64,000 nucleotides of DNA from Nakamurella sp. A5-74 (GCF_040438885.1 NZ_CP159218.1:620001-684000); one strand, 5' to 3'. Shown: positions 16,868-26,578, numbered from the stretch's first letter. Notes: generated by a model from the letters alone, not told the origin. Translations and numbers: made by a program.

Positions 16868-17835
16868 CCCGCCACGGCCTGTCGGGCCAGGGCGAACAGG
16901 TCGCGATCGGCATGTTGTTGGCGCACATAGAGATCGAGATCTGCGATGACCCCGGAGAGCTGGGGGACGTGCGCGGCACCGGCCGGGCCGGCGCAGTCCC
17001 TGGCGGTCTGCAGCGCGCGTCTGACCGCAGCGGCGATACCGGCCCGGGTGAAGGTGCACAAGGCGGCGGTCTCGTCGGGTGTCAGCTCGGCCGGACCGTC
17101 GAGAGCGACGGCGGCACGGTCCAGCAGTGCGCAGCAGGTGTCGACCTCCAGGGCGATAGCGCCGATCCGCAGCGACTGAACCTGATCGAGCGTGCCGGCG
17201 GACAGCCAGCCGACGAGCACGTCCAGCACGGCCTGCGCGCCGCCGGTCCACACTGCGGCGACGCCGACACCGCCGGGGAGGAAAGCCGGCCGCTCGAGAT
17301 AGAAGCCAGGTCCGCCGACCACGGCGTCGGCCGGGACCGGCTCGGCGTCCAGTTGCAGGGTGAAGGAACGACTGACCGACATGGCGTCGCTGCACCACGA
17401 GTGGTGGTCGTACTTCCAGTGCTCTACCGGTGCGTCCACGAGCAGGCTCTGCGGAGGCTCCGTGTCGGTGACGACGGTGACCAGCGACCGGTCGATCACC
17501 CCGCACCCGGACGCGAACGGCATGGATCCGGAGAGCACCAGTGCGCCGTCGTTCTCGTCCGCTGGGCTTGCCGTCACCGCGGCGCCGCGGGAGCGAGAGG
17601 CCCAGACCCCGTACAGTGCACCAGGTTTTGGTACCCGGCCGGCCTGCTGCAGGATCCGCAGAGCGTCGACGTGGCCCTCGGCAAGTCGGCCGCCCGGAAC
17701 GCTGCGTCGTCCCAGCTTCCGCAGCTCGACGAACAGGTCGGTCCAGCTCAATTCCGCCCAGGCGATCGGACCGACCAACTGCCGGACCATCTCAGCAATA
17801 CCGGTGGTGTCGTCGGCGCGGGGTGGAGCGATCAA
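16864..17835 (-). CDS. Short acyl-CoA dehydrogenase-like protein
   Basis: This 323-residue protein resembles acyl-CoA dehydrogenases but is shorter than the usual 380. Seen are an LSGSMPFASGCGVIDRSLV beta-domain segment (about 115-133), a flavin-facing middle domain, and a helical C-terminal bundle with many Ala, ending LFALARQAVAG. I cannot point to the catalytic Glu. The TTG at 17835 is preferred because it gives a 4-base TTGA overlap with the methyltransferase stop, matching the other junctions; the first in-frame ATG would drop about 24 residues. It may oxidise an acyl chain or a sugar-linked carbon in the pathway of its neighbours. Confidence 0.75.
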   Translation of the reverse strand: MIAPPRADDTTGIAEMVRQLVGPIAWAELSWTDLFVELRKLGRRSVPGGRLAEGHVDALRILQQAGRVPKPGALYGVWASRSRGAAVTASPADENDGALVLSGSMPFASGCGVIDRSLVTVVTDTEPPQSLLVDAPVEHWKYDHHSWCSDAMSVSRSFTLQLDAEPVPADAVVGGPGFYLERPAFLPGGVGVAAVWTGGAQAVLDVLVGWLSAGTLDQVQSLRIGAIALEVDTCCALLDRAAVALDGPAELTPDETAALCTFTRAGIAAAVRRALQTARDCAGPAGAAHVPQLSGVIADLDLYVRQQHADRDLFALARQAVAG

Positions 17836-18437
17836 CGGGCACGCACCCAGGAACGCAGCACGAAATCGGCATCGTCGTGACGGACGGCGAGCGCCCACCC
17901 GTCCTCGGTGAGTGCCGCGTCGAGCAGTCCGGCGGCGTGCTCGCCGGACCGCGGAGCATCATGCGGATGGTGTCGCCAGTTCACCAGGACGACCTCGCTC
18001 CCGTCCGGTGTCGCCGACCCGAGCAGGGTTGCCGGCAGCGCGAGCAGATCGAGCGTCGGCAGGTAGTAGACGACCTCGGACAGGACGATCAGGTCGAACT
18101 CGTGGTTCCCCAACGACTCCGGCAATCCGTGCACCTGCGTCGTCACCTCGGCCCGGCCGTCGTCGGGTTCCGAAGCCAGGCGCGCCGCGGTCAACTCGAC
18201 GGCGCGGGGCGACAGGTCCGAGGCGACCAGGGAGTCGCACCGATCCGCGAGGGAGCGGGTCAGATGCCCTGTGCCGCAAGCGGTATCCCAGATCCGTTGG
18301 TATCGTTGCTGGGTGAGGGAGGCAACCGTGATGTCGATCTTTCGCTGCTCGTACCAGCTGGAGCCGACGTCGAACGGATCGTCATCGGCCCGGTAGGCGG
18401 CATCGAAGTCAGGACGGGACGGGTGCGCGGCGGTCAC
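17832..18437 (-). CDS. NodS-like SAM-dependent methyltransferase
   Basis: This 201-residue class I methyltransferase has the NodS-type N-terminus DAAYRADDDPFDVGSSWYE and KIDITVASL, then the SAM-binding motif WDTACGTGHLT (about 50-60) and an acidic strand end VASDLSP. A catalytic-face segment FDLIVLSEVVYYL follows. In rhizobia NodS N-methylates the deacetylated glucosamine of Nod factors; here the upstream gene is itself a deacetylase, which suits N-methylation of a freshly made amine. The GTG start (18437) overlaps the PIG-L stop by 4 bases. Confidence 0.85.
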   Translation of the reverse strand: MTAAHPSRPDFDAAYRADDDPFDVGSSWYEQRKIDITVASLTQQRYQRIWDTACGTGHLTRSLADRCDSLVASDLSPRAVELTAARLASEPDDGRAEVTTQVHGLPESLGNHEFDLIVLSEVVYYLPTLDLLALPATLLGSATPDGSEVVLVNWRHHPHDAPRSGEHAAGLLDAALTEDGWALAVRHDDADFVLRSWVRAR

Positions 18438-19291
18438 AGAAAGTCTCCACTGTCATGGGGTCGGACACTGTCATGGGGTCGGACACTGTCATCGGGTCGG
18501 ACGCTGTCATGGGGTCGGAACGCAAATGCTCGTCGGTGGTGCTCCAGCATCGAGTCCGGAACCACCGGGCCGAGACCTGCGAAGAAGGACGAGTACTGGC
18601 TGGGATAGCAGCGGATCGCGGCCTCGCGTCGGTCTTCGTCCACGGGGTCCGCCGGCAACAGGGACAACCGGGCGGACGTCGCCTCGTCCCGGGGCGGATG
18701 CTTCCAGAAGGATGCCCAGACGGGGTATTCGACGAGGGGGATCGAGTGCCGTGCGGCAACCTCGGCTGCGGCCGCTCCCACCGCGGCGTGGTCCGGGTGC
18801 GGGTCCGATGCCCAGGGAGCTGCGAGCAGCACCGGCCGGCACCTGGACACCGCGCAGTCGAGCTCCACGACGACCCGGTAGGGGAAGTCTGCCAGCGCCG
18901 AGTCGGGGAGATCCCGACACCGGGTCGACCTGACACCCAACGCCGCGCCCGCGCGGGTGAATTCGTCACGGCGGAGATTGCCGATCGCCGCACGGGTGAC
19001 CGTGGGCAGGGGGAATGGGGAGCTTCGGGTGATCGCGTCCAGACAGGCCTCGCCGGCAGTGAGGGTGAGGAGGTCGACCGGTCCGGATGTGCGGGCCCAC
19101 CGCGCGATCGACCTGCCGAAGCCGATCGTCTCGTCGTCCGGATGGGCGGAGAGGACCAGCAGCGGTCCGTCCCCGACCGAAGCCGGATCCCAGACGGGCG
19201 CGCCGGTCAACGCGTGCGCCCAGACGGCGGGCGACAAGCCGTCCGGGGTCACGGCAACTACGGGCGCTGTACCCACTGCGTCGGCTGACAT
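18434..19291 (-). CDS. PIG-L family N-acetyl-sugar deacetylase, first gene of the operon
   Basis: This 285-residue LmbE/PIG-L protein carries the zinc motif SAHPDDE (about 50-56) and DPHPDHAAVG (about 165-174), so it should remove an N-acetyl group from a glucosamine-like substrate. It is distinct from MshB in length and sequence. The C-terminus contains four copies of a six-residue repeat (RPHDSV/RPDDSV) encoded by tandem 18-bp DNA units, outside the catalytic fold. The ATG at 19291 follows GGGAG at 5 bases; a GTG 12 bases earlier is possible. It starts an operon of four genes with 4-base overlaps. Confidence 0.88.
   Translation of the reverse strand: MSADAVGTAPVVAVTPDGLSPAVWAHALTGAPVWDPASVGDGPLLVLSAHPDDETIGFGRSIARWARTSGPVDLLTLTAGEACLDAITRSSPFPLPTVTRAAIGNLRRDEFTRAGAALGVRSTRCRDLPDSALADFPYRVVVELDCAVSRCRPVLLAAPWASDPHPDHAAVGAAAAEVAARHSIPLVEYPVWASFWKHPPRDEATSARLSLLPADPVDEDRREAAIRCYPSQYSSFFAGLGPVVPDSMLEHHRRAFAFRPHDSVRPDDSVRPHDSVRPHDSGDFL
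18451..18519. repeat. Tandem 18-bp repeats in the PIG-L 3' end
   Basis: Nearly four units of an 18-bp word (TGTCATGGGGTCGGACAC on the plus strand) lie in the last 90 bases of the PIG-L gene. The first two units are identical. They encode a hydrophilic Asp/His/Arg tail. Confidence 0.9.
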
Positions 19292-19528
19292 GGCTGCTCC
19301 CACCGGACGGCTCGTTCAAACTTGGATCGCGTGTGACTGACGTGCGACGGAGGGGCTCTGCGCCGCATCTCCGTCGGGCCCGGTTGGCTGTGGACGGCAC
19401 TCCGTTCGTACCCACCCCCGGGCCGATCATGCACCTGGCCGCCGTGCATGCGATCGCCGATGACGGGTACTGGACCGATGACCCGAGTGAACGCCGTCGA
19501 CGCGTTCTCCGCGAAGGAAAGGACCCCC

Positions 19529-20104
19529 ATGCCCCGCACGCCGAAGTTCACCGTTCCCGGAATGTCCATCAAGGAGGGTGGCGCCGTCGCCAAGATCTTG
19601 CAGCTGCGCCTGCATGCGCTGAACGACCTCCAGCTCACCCTCAAGCACGTGCACTGGAACGTGGTCGGGCCGAACTTCATCGGCGTCCACGAGATGCTGG
19701 ACCCGCAGATCGAGGAGGTCCGCGGATTCGCCGACGAGACCGCTGAGCGGATCGCGACCTTGGGCGCGGACGTGCTGGGCACCCCGGGCAGCATCGTGCG
19801 CGACCGGCCGTGGGATGACTACTCGCTCGGCCGCGCCGACACCATTTCCCACCTCGCGGCGCTCGACCAGGTGTATCGGGGCGTCATCGCCGACCATCGC
19901 GAAGCGGCGGACGATGTCGCCGATCCCGATCCGGTGTCCGAGGACATGTTGATCGGCCACCTGCGCTCGCTCGAGCTGTTCCACTGGTTCATCCGGGCAC
20001 ACCTGGAGAACTCGGGTGGGGCGCTGGCCGACGAGGGTGCGACCACCGAGAAGGGCGCCGCCCGCAAGGCCGCCGCCGCGCGACCGGCTGCGTCCACCGG
20101 ATGA
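19529..20104 (+). CDS. dps: Dps family DNA-binding ferritin-like protein
   Basis: This 191-residue protein forms the Dps dodecamer that stores iron, consumes peroxide and coats DNA. The ferroxidase residues are visible in LKHVHWNVVG (His42 region) and VHEMLD (His54, Asp58), with Asp69 and Glu73 in ADETAERI. The C-terminus is a Lys/Arg/Ala tail (KGAARKAAAARPA), a likely DNA-binding extension as in mycobacterial Dps. The ATG at 19529 follows AAGGAAAGGA; the frame is open about 80 bases upstream but has no better start. It is divergent from the PIG-L operon (237-base gap). Confidence 0.93.
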   Translation: MPRTPKFTVPGMSIKEGGAVAKILQLRLHALNDLQLTLKHVHWNVVGPNFIGVHEMLDPQIEEVRGFADETAERIATLGADVLGTPGSIVRDRPWDDYSLGRADTISHLAALDQVYRGVIADHREAADDVADPDPVSEDMLIGHLRSLELFHWFIRAHLENSGGALADEGATTEKGAARKAAAARPAASTG

Positions 20105-20178
20105 GGTGAGTCCACCCTTGTCGCGCAGCGGCCGGTGGAGGGTGGCCCTGGAGAAGCACACGGGCTGACGGCTCCGTA

Positions 20179-20234
20179 CCCGGTGTCCCGCATCGGATCT
20201 GCAGGTTTCTGCCGATCCGCCGCGGGGTACCGGG
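20179..20234. other. 56-base, nearly fully paired intergenic hairpin
   Basis: An outer stem of 13 pairs (20179-20191 with 20222-20234, including G-U pairs) encloses a two-base internal loop. An inner stem with 10 of 11 pairs (20194-20204 with 20209-20219) closes on the loop GTTT. It lies 74 bases after dps and 48 bases before a small open reading frame. It could be a dps terminator without a U tract, a processing site or a small structured RNA. Confidence 0.6.
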
Positions 20235-20282
20235 TGGATGTCACCTCACCGTCGAGGTGCTGAATCGGAGGTCAGCGAAATC

Positions 20283-20498
20283 ATGGCTTCACATCAAACT
20301 CCCGTCAGCGGTACCGACACCGAATCTGCGTCCGAGCAGTTGCTCCACCCTGCGGATGCACCGGCCGACGGCAGCGGCAATGCCGGCCCCGACTGTTTCT
20401 GGCTTCCTGCGGGGAGCCGCCCGCCGACGCCGAGGATCGCTGCGGTGCACTCGCTCGACCAGCAGCCCAAGCCGCCCCGCCCGGCGCTGTCCTCCTGA
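20283..20498 (+). CDS. Possible small protein, 71 residues
   Basis: This open frame (MASHQTPVSGTDTESA...) has a possible ribosome site GGAGG about 11 bases before its ATG. Its stop codon lies inside a hairpin terminator shared with the convergent gene, which supports it being a gene. The sequence is hydrophilic and Pro/Ser-rich, with one Cys-Phe-Trp patch and no signal peptide or membrane segment. I recognise no family. Confidence 0.4.
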   Translation: MASHQTPVSGTDTESASEQLLHPADAPADGSGNAGPDCFWLPAGSRPPTPRIAAVHSLDQQPKPPRPALSS

Positions 20499-20540
20499 TC
20501 CCGAAGGCCGTCAGGACTCCTGCCTGACCGCCGGGATCAG
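20495..20540. terminator. Bidirectional hairpin spanning two convergent stop codons
   Basis: The outer arms CTGATCCC/GGGATCAG (20495-20502, 20533-20540) and inner arms GTCAGG/CCTGAC (20510-20515, 20523-20528) form a two-part hairpin. The stop of the small plus-strand gene (20496-20498) and the stop of the minus-strand gene (20537-20539) both lie in its arms. Confidence 0.7.
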
Positions 20541-20857
20541 TCCGGCCTGAAGGGCCGTCTCGGCCGATCGGAGCTGCCGCGATCACGGCCGCCGCCGCGC
20601 CCCGGATTTCCCTCGTCCCGCCGCGCGACCACCCGGATCGCGAACGCGACGACGACGATCCCGACCACGATCAGCAACCAGGACGGAACGCCCTGGAATG
20701 GTGACGGGGCGACCGCGTCCCCGGTCAGGTCGGCGGCCGAGCTGGGCGCCGACGATCCGGTGGACGGTGCGGCCCCGGCGACACCCTGGCCGGTCAGCAT
20801 CGCCACGAGCGTGGCCGCGGCCTGGGTCAACACCGTGCGAGCACGCGAGGCATCCAT
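20537..20857 (-). CDS. Small secreted protein with one C-terminal membrane helix
   Basis: This 106-residue protein has an N-terminal hydrophobic region like a signal peptide (VLTQAAATLVAMLTGQGVAG), a Ser/Ala/Pro-rich stretch, a membrane helix (WLLIVVGIVVVAFAIRVV) and a basic Arg/Gly/Asp tail. The ATG at 20857 is chosen because AGGA lies 7 bases upstream; a Met 9 residues earlier is possible. No family is recognised. It is divergent from dnaK, and the HAIR elements lie in the shared upstream region. Confidence 0.6.
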   Translation of the reverse strand: MDASRARTVLTQAAATLVAMLTGQGVAGAAPSTGSSAPSSAADLTGDAVAPSPFQGVPSWLLIVVGIVVVAFAIRVVARRDEGNPGRGGGRDRGSSDRPRRPFRPD

Positions 20858-20990
20858 CCCGTCATCCTGCCCGCTGACCGCCATGCGCTGGACCGGGCCG
20901 TTCCTGTAGATCCGCCCGGCGGCCAGCTGGACGAGCCCGATCCCGGGCCGGGAACAGAAGGCCGGGTCGCCGCGTTCTCCAGGACAGTAA

Positions 20991-21011
20991 GTTGAGTCAC
21001 GCGCGCTCAGG
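20991..21011. promoter_or_regulatory. HAIR-like HspR operator 1 upstream of dnaK
   Basis: GTTGAGT-N7-GCTCAGG fits the HspR inverted repeat CTTGAGT-N7-ACTCAAG with the right spacing and three mismatches. It lies 160 bases before the dnaK ATG. Confidence 0.65.
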
Positions 21012-21055
21012 TCTTGTTGCCCGACGCAGAGCATTTTGGCACTATGGAGTCAGTA

Positions 21056-21076
21056 CTTGAGTCGATCAGGCTCAGG
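21056..21076. promoter_or_regulatory. HAIR-like HspR operator 2 upstream of dnaK
   Basis: CTTGAGT-N7-GCTCAGG matches the HspR consensus with two mismatches, 45 bases after operator 1 and 94 bases before the dnaK ATG. The hspR gene is the fourth gene of the operon, so this is an autoregulatory loop. Confidence 0.8.
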
Positions 21077-21170
21077 GCCGGACAGACCATTCAGCAGGAC
21101 GGCGATCCGCGCAGACAGCGCGAGCCGGTGGAGAGAACGGCACGCACGAGTGCCGGAGGAAAGGATTCAC

Positions 21171-23030
<1,860 letters not shown>

Positions 23031-23032
23031 TC

Positions 23033-23731
23033 GTGACGGGTTCCGAACCAGACAACGAGAGCGGAGCGGACAAGCCGTTCCAGTTCAGGGATCGCCGTCG
23101 GATCGACCCGCAGACCGGTGCCGTCCGTGACCCTGCTGCAGCCACCGCTGCGGCAGGATCGGCGGGGCCGTTCCCGGCGGCGGGCGATCCGGGCGATCCG
23201 GCGCAGGCTGCCCAGCCGTTGGACGTCACCCAGGATGATGACCGGGTGACTCTCGCGCAGTTGGAGGCGGCCGAACTCAAGGGTGATCTGCAACGGGTGA
23301 GCGCCGAATACGCGAACTACCGCAAGCGGGTCGACCGTGATCGCGAGCAGGTGGTGCTGGCCGCGAAGTCGGCGGTGGTCACCGACTTCCTGGCCGTGCT
23401 CGACGACGTCGATCGGGCCGAGGCGCACGGCGATCTCACCGGTGCATTCAAGACGGTCGCCGACAAGCTCGGCGGCATCCTGGGCAAGCTCGGTGTCGAG
23501 CGGGTCGGCGCCACGGGTGAGAAGTTCGATCCGGCGCTGCACGAGGCGGTGCAGTTCGCCACCTCCGACGAGGTGACCGAGCAGACCGTCACCGGCGTGC
23601 TGCGGGTGGGGTATTCGATCTCGGGGCGCCTGGTGCGTCCGGCGGTCGTGGTCGTCACCGGGCCGGAGCACGAGCCGGACGGCACTGGAGACATTGACAG
23701 CGTCACGGTCGAACAGGTCGACCCGGCTTGA
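23033..23731 (+). CDS. grpE: Nucleotide exchange factor GrpE
   Basis: This 232-residue co-chaperone releases ADP from DnaK. A disordered N-terminus (1-75) precedes the coiled-coil helix ([20 protein letters not shown], about 72-91, then [14 protein letters not shown]) and the C-terminal beta domain with [12 protein letters not shown] (about 162-173) and LVRPAVVVV. The GTG start is 2 bases after the dnaK stop, so the two genes are surely co-translated. The C-terminus is longer and more acidic than the E. coli form. Confidence 0.98.
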   Translation: MTGSEPDNESGADKPFQFRDRRRIDPQTGAVRDPAAATAAAGSAGPFPAAGDPGDPAQAAQPLDVTQDDDRVTLAQLEAAELKGDLQRVSAEYANYRKRVDRDREQVVLAAKSAVVTDFLAVLDDVDRAEAHGDLTGAFKTVADKLGGILGKLGVERVGATGEKFDPALHEAVQFATSDEVTEQTVTGVLRVGYSISGRLVRPAVVVVTGPEHEPDGTGDIDSVTVEQVDPA

Positions 23732-23762
23732 GACATTTCGTCGCCGACGGGATGACCGGGTG

Positions 23763-23793
23763 CGGAACGGCCGCGATCGATGCGGCCGTTCCG
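23763..23793 (+). terminator. Perfect 12-bp hairpin between grpE and dnaJ
   Basis: The arms CGGAACGGCCGC and GCGGCCGTTCCG enclose a 7-base loop in the 153-base gap between grpE and dnaJ. A full terminator would cut hspR off from its autoregulated promoter, so an attenuator, a processing site or a site that tunes DnaJ against DnaK is more likely. Confidence 0.6.
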
Positions 23794-23884
23794 GCACCGG
23801 CGGCGCAGGTGTGCACGACAATCAGAGCAACAGCACGTACCCGGGTGCACCGCGCCGGGATCGAGAGCCAGGAAGGAGGCTGAG

Positions 23885-25075
23885 GTGGCCGCCCAGGACT
23901 ACTACGAGAAGGACTACTACGCAGAGCTCGGGGTGCCGAAGACGGCGACCGCAGCCGAGATCAAGAAGACCTACCGCAAGCTGGCCAGGGATCTGCACCC
24001 CGACAAGAACCCCGGCAACACGCAGGCGGAGGAGCGGTTCAAGGCTGTCTCCGAGGCCAACGATGTGCTCTCCGACGACGCCAAGCGCAAGGAGTACGAC
24101 GAGGCCAGGGAGCTGGCAGCCTCCGGTGCCTTCCGTGGCTTCTCCGGTGGGAACGGTGGCGGCGCAGGCGGTTTCGATCTCGGTGACCTGCTCCGCAATG
24201 CCCGCAGCGGTGGTGCCGGCGGCGAGGGCGGATTGGGCGATCTCTTCGGGGGGCTGTTCAACCGGGGCGGCGCCGGGCAGCAGCGGCCGCGCGCGCGGCG
24301 GGGTGCGGATGTCGAGACCGAGGTTGCGCTGAGCTTCGACCAAGCGGTGCACGGCGAGACCGTCCCGCTGCAGTTGACCGAACGGATGACCTGCGACACC
24401 TGCCACGGCACCGGGGCGAAACCGGGCACCAGCCCGCACACCTGTGGGGTGTGTGGCGGATCCGGGCTGACCACCCGCAATCAGGGATCGTTCGCCTTCT
24501 CCGAACCATGCACGAACTGCGGCGGCACCGGCAGTGTCATCGACCAGAAGTGTCCGACGTGCCACGGCGACCGGACCGTGCTGCGGACCCGCACGCTGCG
24601 CACCAGGATTCCGGCCGGCGTCTCGGACGGGCAACGGATCAAGCTGGCGGGCAAGGGCGAACCCGGTCTGGGTGGCGGACCGGCCGGAGATCTCTACGTC
24701 GTCGTCCACGTCGGTAAGCACGAGCTGTTCGGCCGCACCGGCGACAATCTGACATTGACGGTGCCCGTCACCTTCCCGGAGCTGGTGGGCGGCACCACGA
24801 TCACCGTCCCGACGCTCACCGGGTCGGTGTCGTTGCGGGTCGCCCCCGGCACGGCAAGTGGTCGGAAGCTGCGCGTCAAGGGCGCGGGCGTGGCCCGCAC
24901 CGGTCACGCCGGGGATCTCATCGTGACGGTCGAAGTGTCCGTCCCGCAACGGATCTCGGCGGAGGCCGCCGAGGCTCTCGCAGCCTTTGCCGACGCGGTC
25001 GAAGAGGACCCGCGGCCGCAGATCAGCCGGATGGTCGGCCGGTCCGGCCGGCACGCCGCCCGGGACGACGCATGA
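23885..25075 (+). CDS. dnaJ: Hsp40 co-chaperone DnaJ (type I)
   Basis: This 396-residue protein stimulates DnaK ATPase activity. It has a J domain at about residues 7-75 with the HPD motif in RDLHPDKNPGN, a Gly/Phe-rich linker (about 78-130), and four CxxCxGxG-type zinc motifs: CDTCHGTG, CGVCGGSG, CTNCGGTG and CPTCHGDR (about 170-230). The C-terminal substrate domains follow. The GTG at 23885 is chosen because AAGGAGG lies 5 bases upstream and it directly begins the conserved N-terminus. Its stop overlaps the hspR start (ATGA). Confidence 0.98.
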   Translation: MAAQDYYEKDYYAELGVPKTATAAEIKKTYRKLARDLHPDKNPGNTQAEERFKAVSEANDVLSDDAKRKEYDEARELAASGAFRGFSGGNGGGAGGFDLGDLLRNARSGGAGGEGGLGDLFGGLFNRGGAGQQRPRARRGADVETEVALSFDQAVHGETVPLQLTERMTCDTCHGTGAKPGTSPHTCGVCGGSGLTTRNQGSFAFSEPCTNCGGTGSVIDQKCPTCHGDRTVLRTRTLRTRIPAGVSDGQRIKLAGKGEPGLGGGPAGDLYVVVHVGKHELFGRTGDNLTLTVPVTFPELVGGTTITVPTLTGSVSLRVAPGTASGRKLRVKGAGVARTGHAGDLIVTVEVSVPQRISAEAAEALAAFADAVEEDPRPQISRMVGRSGRHAARDDA

Positions 25076-25545
25076 TGCCGACCGATCCCCACCGGCCGCC
25101 ACTGGGCCCTGGTGCCGACGGCCTGGTCGACGATGCCGCGACGCATCTCATCTCGGTGGCGGCGCAGCTCGCCGGGATGCACGCCCAGACCCTGCGGTCC
25201 TACGACCGCGAGGGTCTGGTGTCGCCCGAGCGCACCTCCGGCGGCGGCCGGCGGTATTCGGGCCGTGACATCGAGTTGCTGCGGGAAGTGCACCGACTGT
25301 CGCAGGACGACGGGGTCAACCGTGCGGGCATCCGGCGCATCATCGAGCTGGAGGCGCAGGTCGATGCGCTCCGTTCCAGACTCGACGAGATGCAGCACGA
25401 GAACACCGCGCTGACGACCGAGCTGGCGACGGCGCGGATCGACGCTGCCGGTGCAGCGGCCGCTGCGGTGGCCGGGATGCGGCGCGATCTCGTGCCGTAC
25501 ACCCCGACCACCGCGGTGGTCAGATGGCGCCCACGCCAGCGCTGA
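25072..25545 (+). CDS. hspR: MerR-type heat-shock repressor HspR
   Basis: This 157-residue repressor binds HAIR operators and represses the dnaK operon and clpB, with DnaK as co-repressor in Streptomyces. The MerR helix-turn-helix lies at about residues 26-65 (ISVAAQLAGMHAQTLRSYDR, then EGLVSPERTSGGGRRYSGRD). It is followed by a coiled coil (IIELEAQVDALRSRLDEM) and an Ala-rich C-terminus. The ATG overlaps the dnaJ stop by 4 bases. HAIR-like sites occur at 20991, 21056 and 31774 in this window. Confidence 0.96.
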   Translation: MMPTDPHRPPLGPGADGLVDDAATHLISVAAQLAGMHAQTLRSYDREGLVSPERTSGGGRRYSGRDIELLREVHRLSQDDGVNRAGIRRIIELEAQVDALRSRLDEMQHENTALTTELATARIDAAGAAAAAVAGMRRDLVPYTPTTAVVRWRPRQR

Positions 25546-25577
25546 TCACCCAGCACGGACCCGGGAACCCCTGTGGC

Positions 25578-26393
25578 TCAACACATGACGTCGAGCGTCC
25601 AGTAGAGGTTCGTCAGCGCGCCACCCGGGGCGTAGGTGTTGGCGTAGATGTACCCGCCGCTGACATAGGCGCTGGCGAAGTAGGCAGACCCGAAGATCGA
25701 CGCGATGGGTGTGCAGTCGGTCGGATCGATGTCGAGCTGCACGCGGTAGCTGCCGGCCCCGAGGTTGGTGCTGGACAGCACCCGGGGAGAACCGGAGTAG
25801 ATGCCGCCGGTCGAGTTCAGCACGGCGTGGATCTGCGGCCGGTAGTAGCCGGTGACATCGATGGCCAGATCGGTGGGACCACCCGAGTTCTTGACGTTCA
25901 GCTGCGCAGCGGCGCCGAGCGCGAGACCGACGGTAGCGCCTGACGTGATGCCCTGGGTGCCGTAGTTGAGCACCGTGACCTTGGCGATTGCGTTGTCCGA
26001 CGGCCACGCCTGCAGGAAGCCCGGGTTGCTCGGATCGATGGCGCTGACCGACACACTGACCGAGGTCGCGCCCAGTGGAACGCCGCAGCCGCCGGTCTTG
26101 CCGCCCTGTGGAGCGAAGCCGAAAGTGCCCGCCACGTAGAAGCTCCGGGTCGAGCCGGACGCCAGCGGAGTGGTGTTGCGGGTGTCGACGATCCGGCACG
26201 GTGCGATGGGTGAGTACAGCATCTGCTGCTTCGAGACCGGAGTGACACCGGCCGGTGCGACCACCGCCGGCCCGTCACCGCTGGGACCGGCGTTGGGCGA
26301 CACAGGCCCGCCCGAGGATGCGAGAGCTGCACCGCCCATCGCCAGCGACGCGGTGAGCAGCACCCCGAGACCGAAGGATCGAAGAGACTTCAT
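25578..26393 (-). CDS. Secreted beta-rich protein with PCRIVDTR-type domain
   Basis: This 271-residue exported protein has a signal peptide (SLRSFGLGVLLTASLAMGGA). The domain begins IAPCRIVDTR and continues with GCGVPLGATSVSVSVSAI, VTVLNYGTQ and DLAIDVTGYYR. This arrangement recurs in secreted or surface proteins of actinobacteria and some other phyla, but I know no assigned function. A unique C-terminal part of about 70 residues ends in Cys. The ATG at 26393 follows AAGGAG at 5 bases. It is divergent from the antiporter gene (185-base gap). Confidence 0.8.
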   Translation of the reverse strand: MKSLRSFGLGVLLTASLAMGGAALASSGGPVSPNAGPSGDGPAVVAPAGVTPVSKQQMLYSPIAPCRIVDTRNTTPLASGSTRSFYVAGTFGFAPQGGKTGGCGVPLGATSVSVSVSAIDPSNPGFLQAWPSDNAIAKVTVLNYGTQGITSGATVGLALGAAAQLNVKNSGGPTDLAIDVTGYYRPQIHAVLNSTGGIYSGSPRVLSSTNLGAGSYRVQLDIDPTDCTPIASIFGSAYFASAYVSGGYIYANTYAPGGALTNLYWTLDVMC

Positions 26394-26578
26394 GGCGACT
26401 CCTTGTCGTGGGACCCACGATGGGTACCTGGGAGTGGGAGTGGTCGTCGTCGCCGTCGGATACAGCTGCTCGGAGCCAGTTCCGCCCAGGAACGTCGGTG
26501 TTGCCCGGCCGACGCCGGAGGCGATCTGTGAGGATGTCCTCCGGCCCGCTGCCTTCAGCATCACGAGAGGACTACGAC

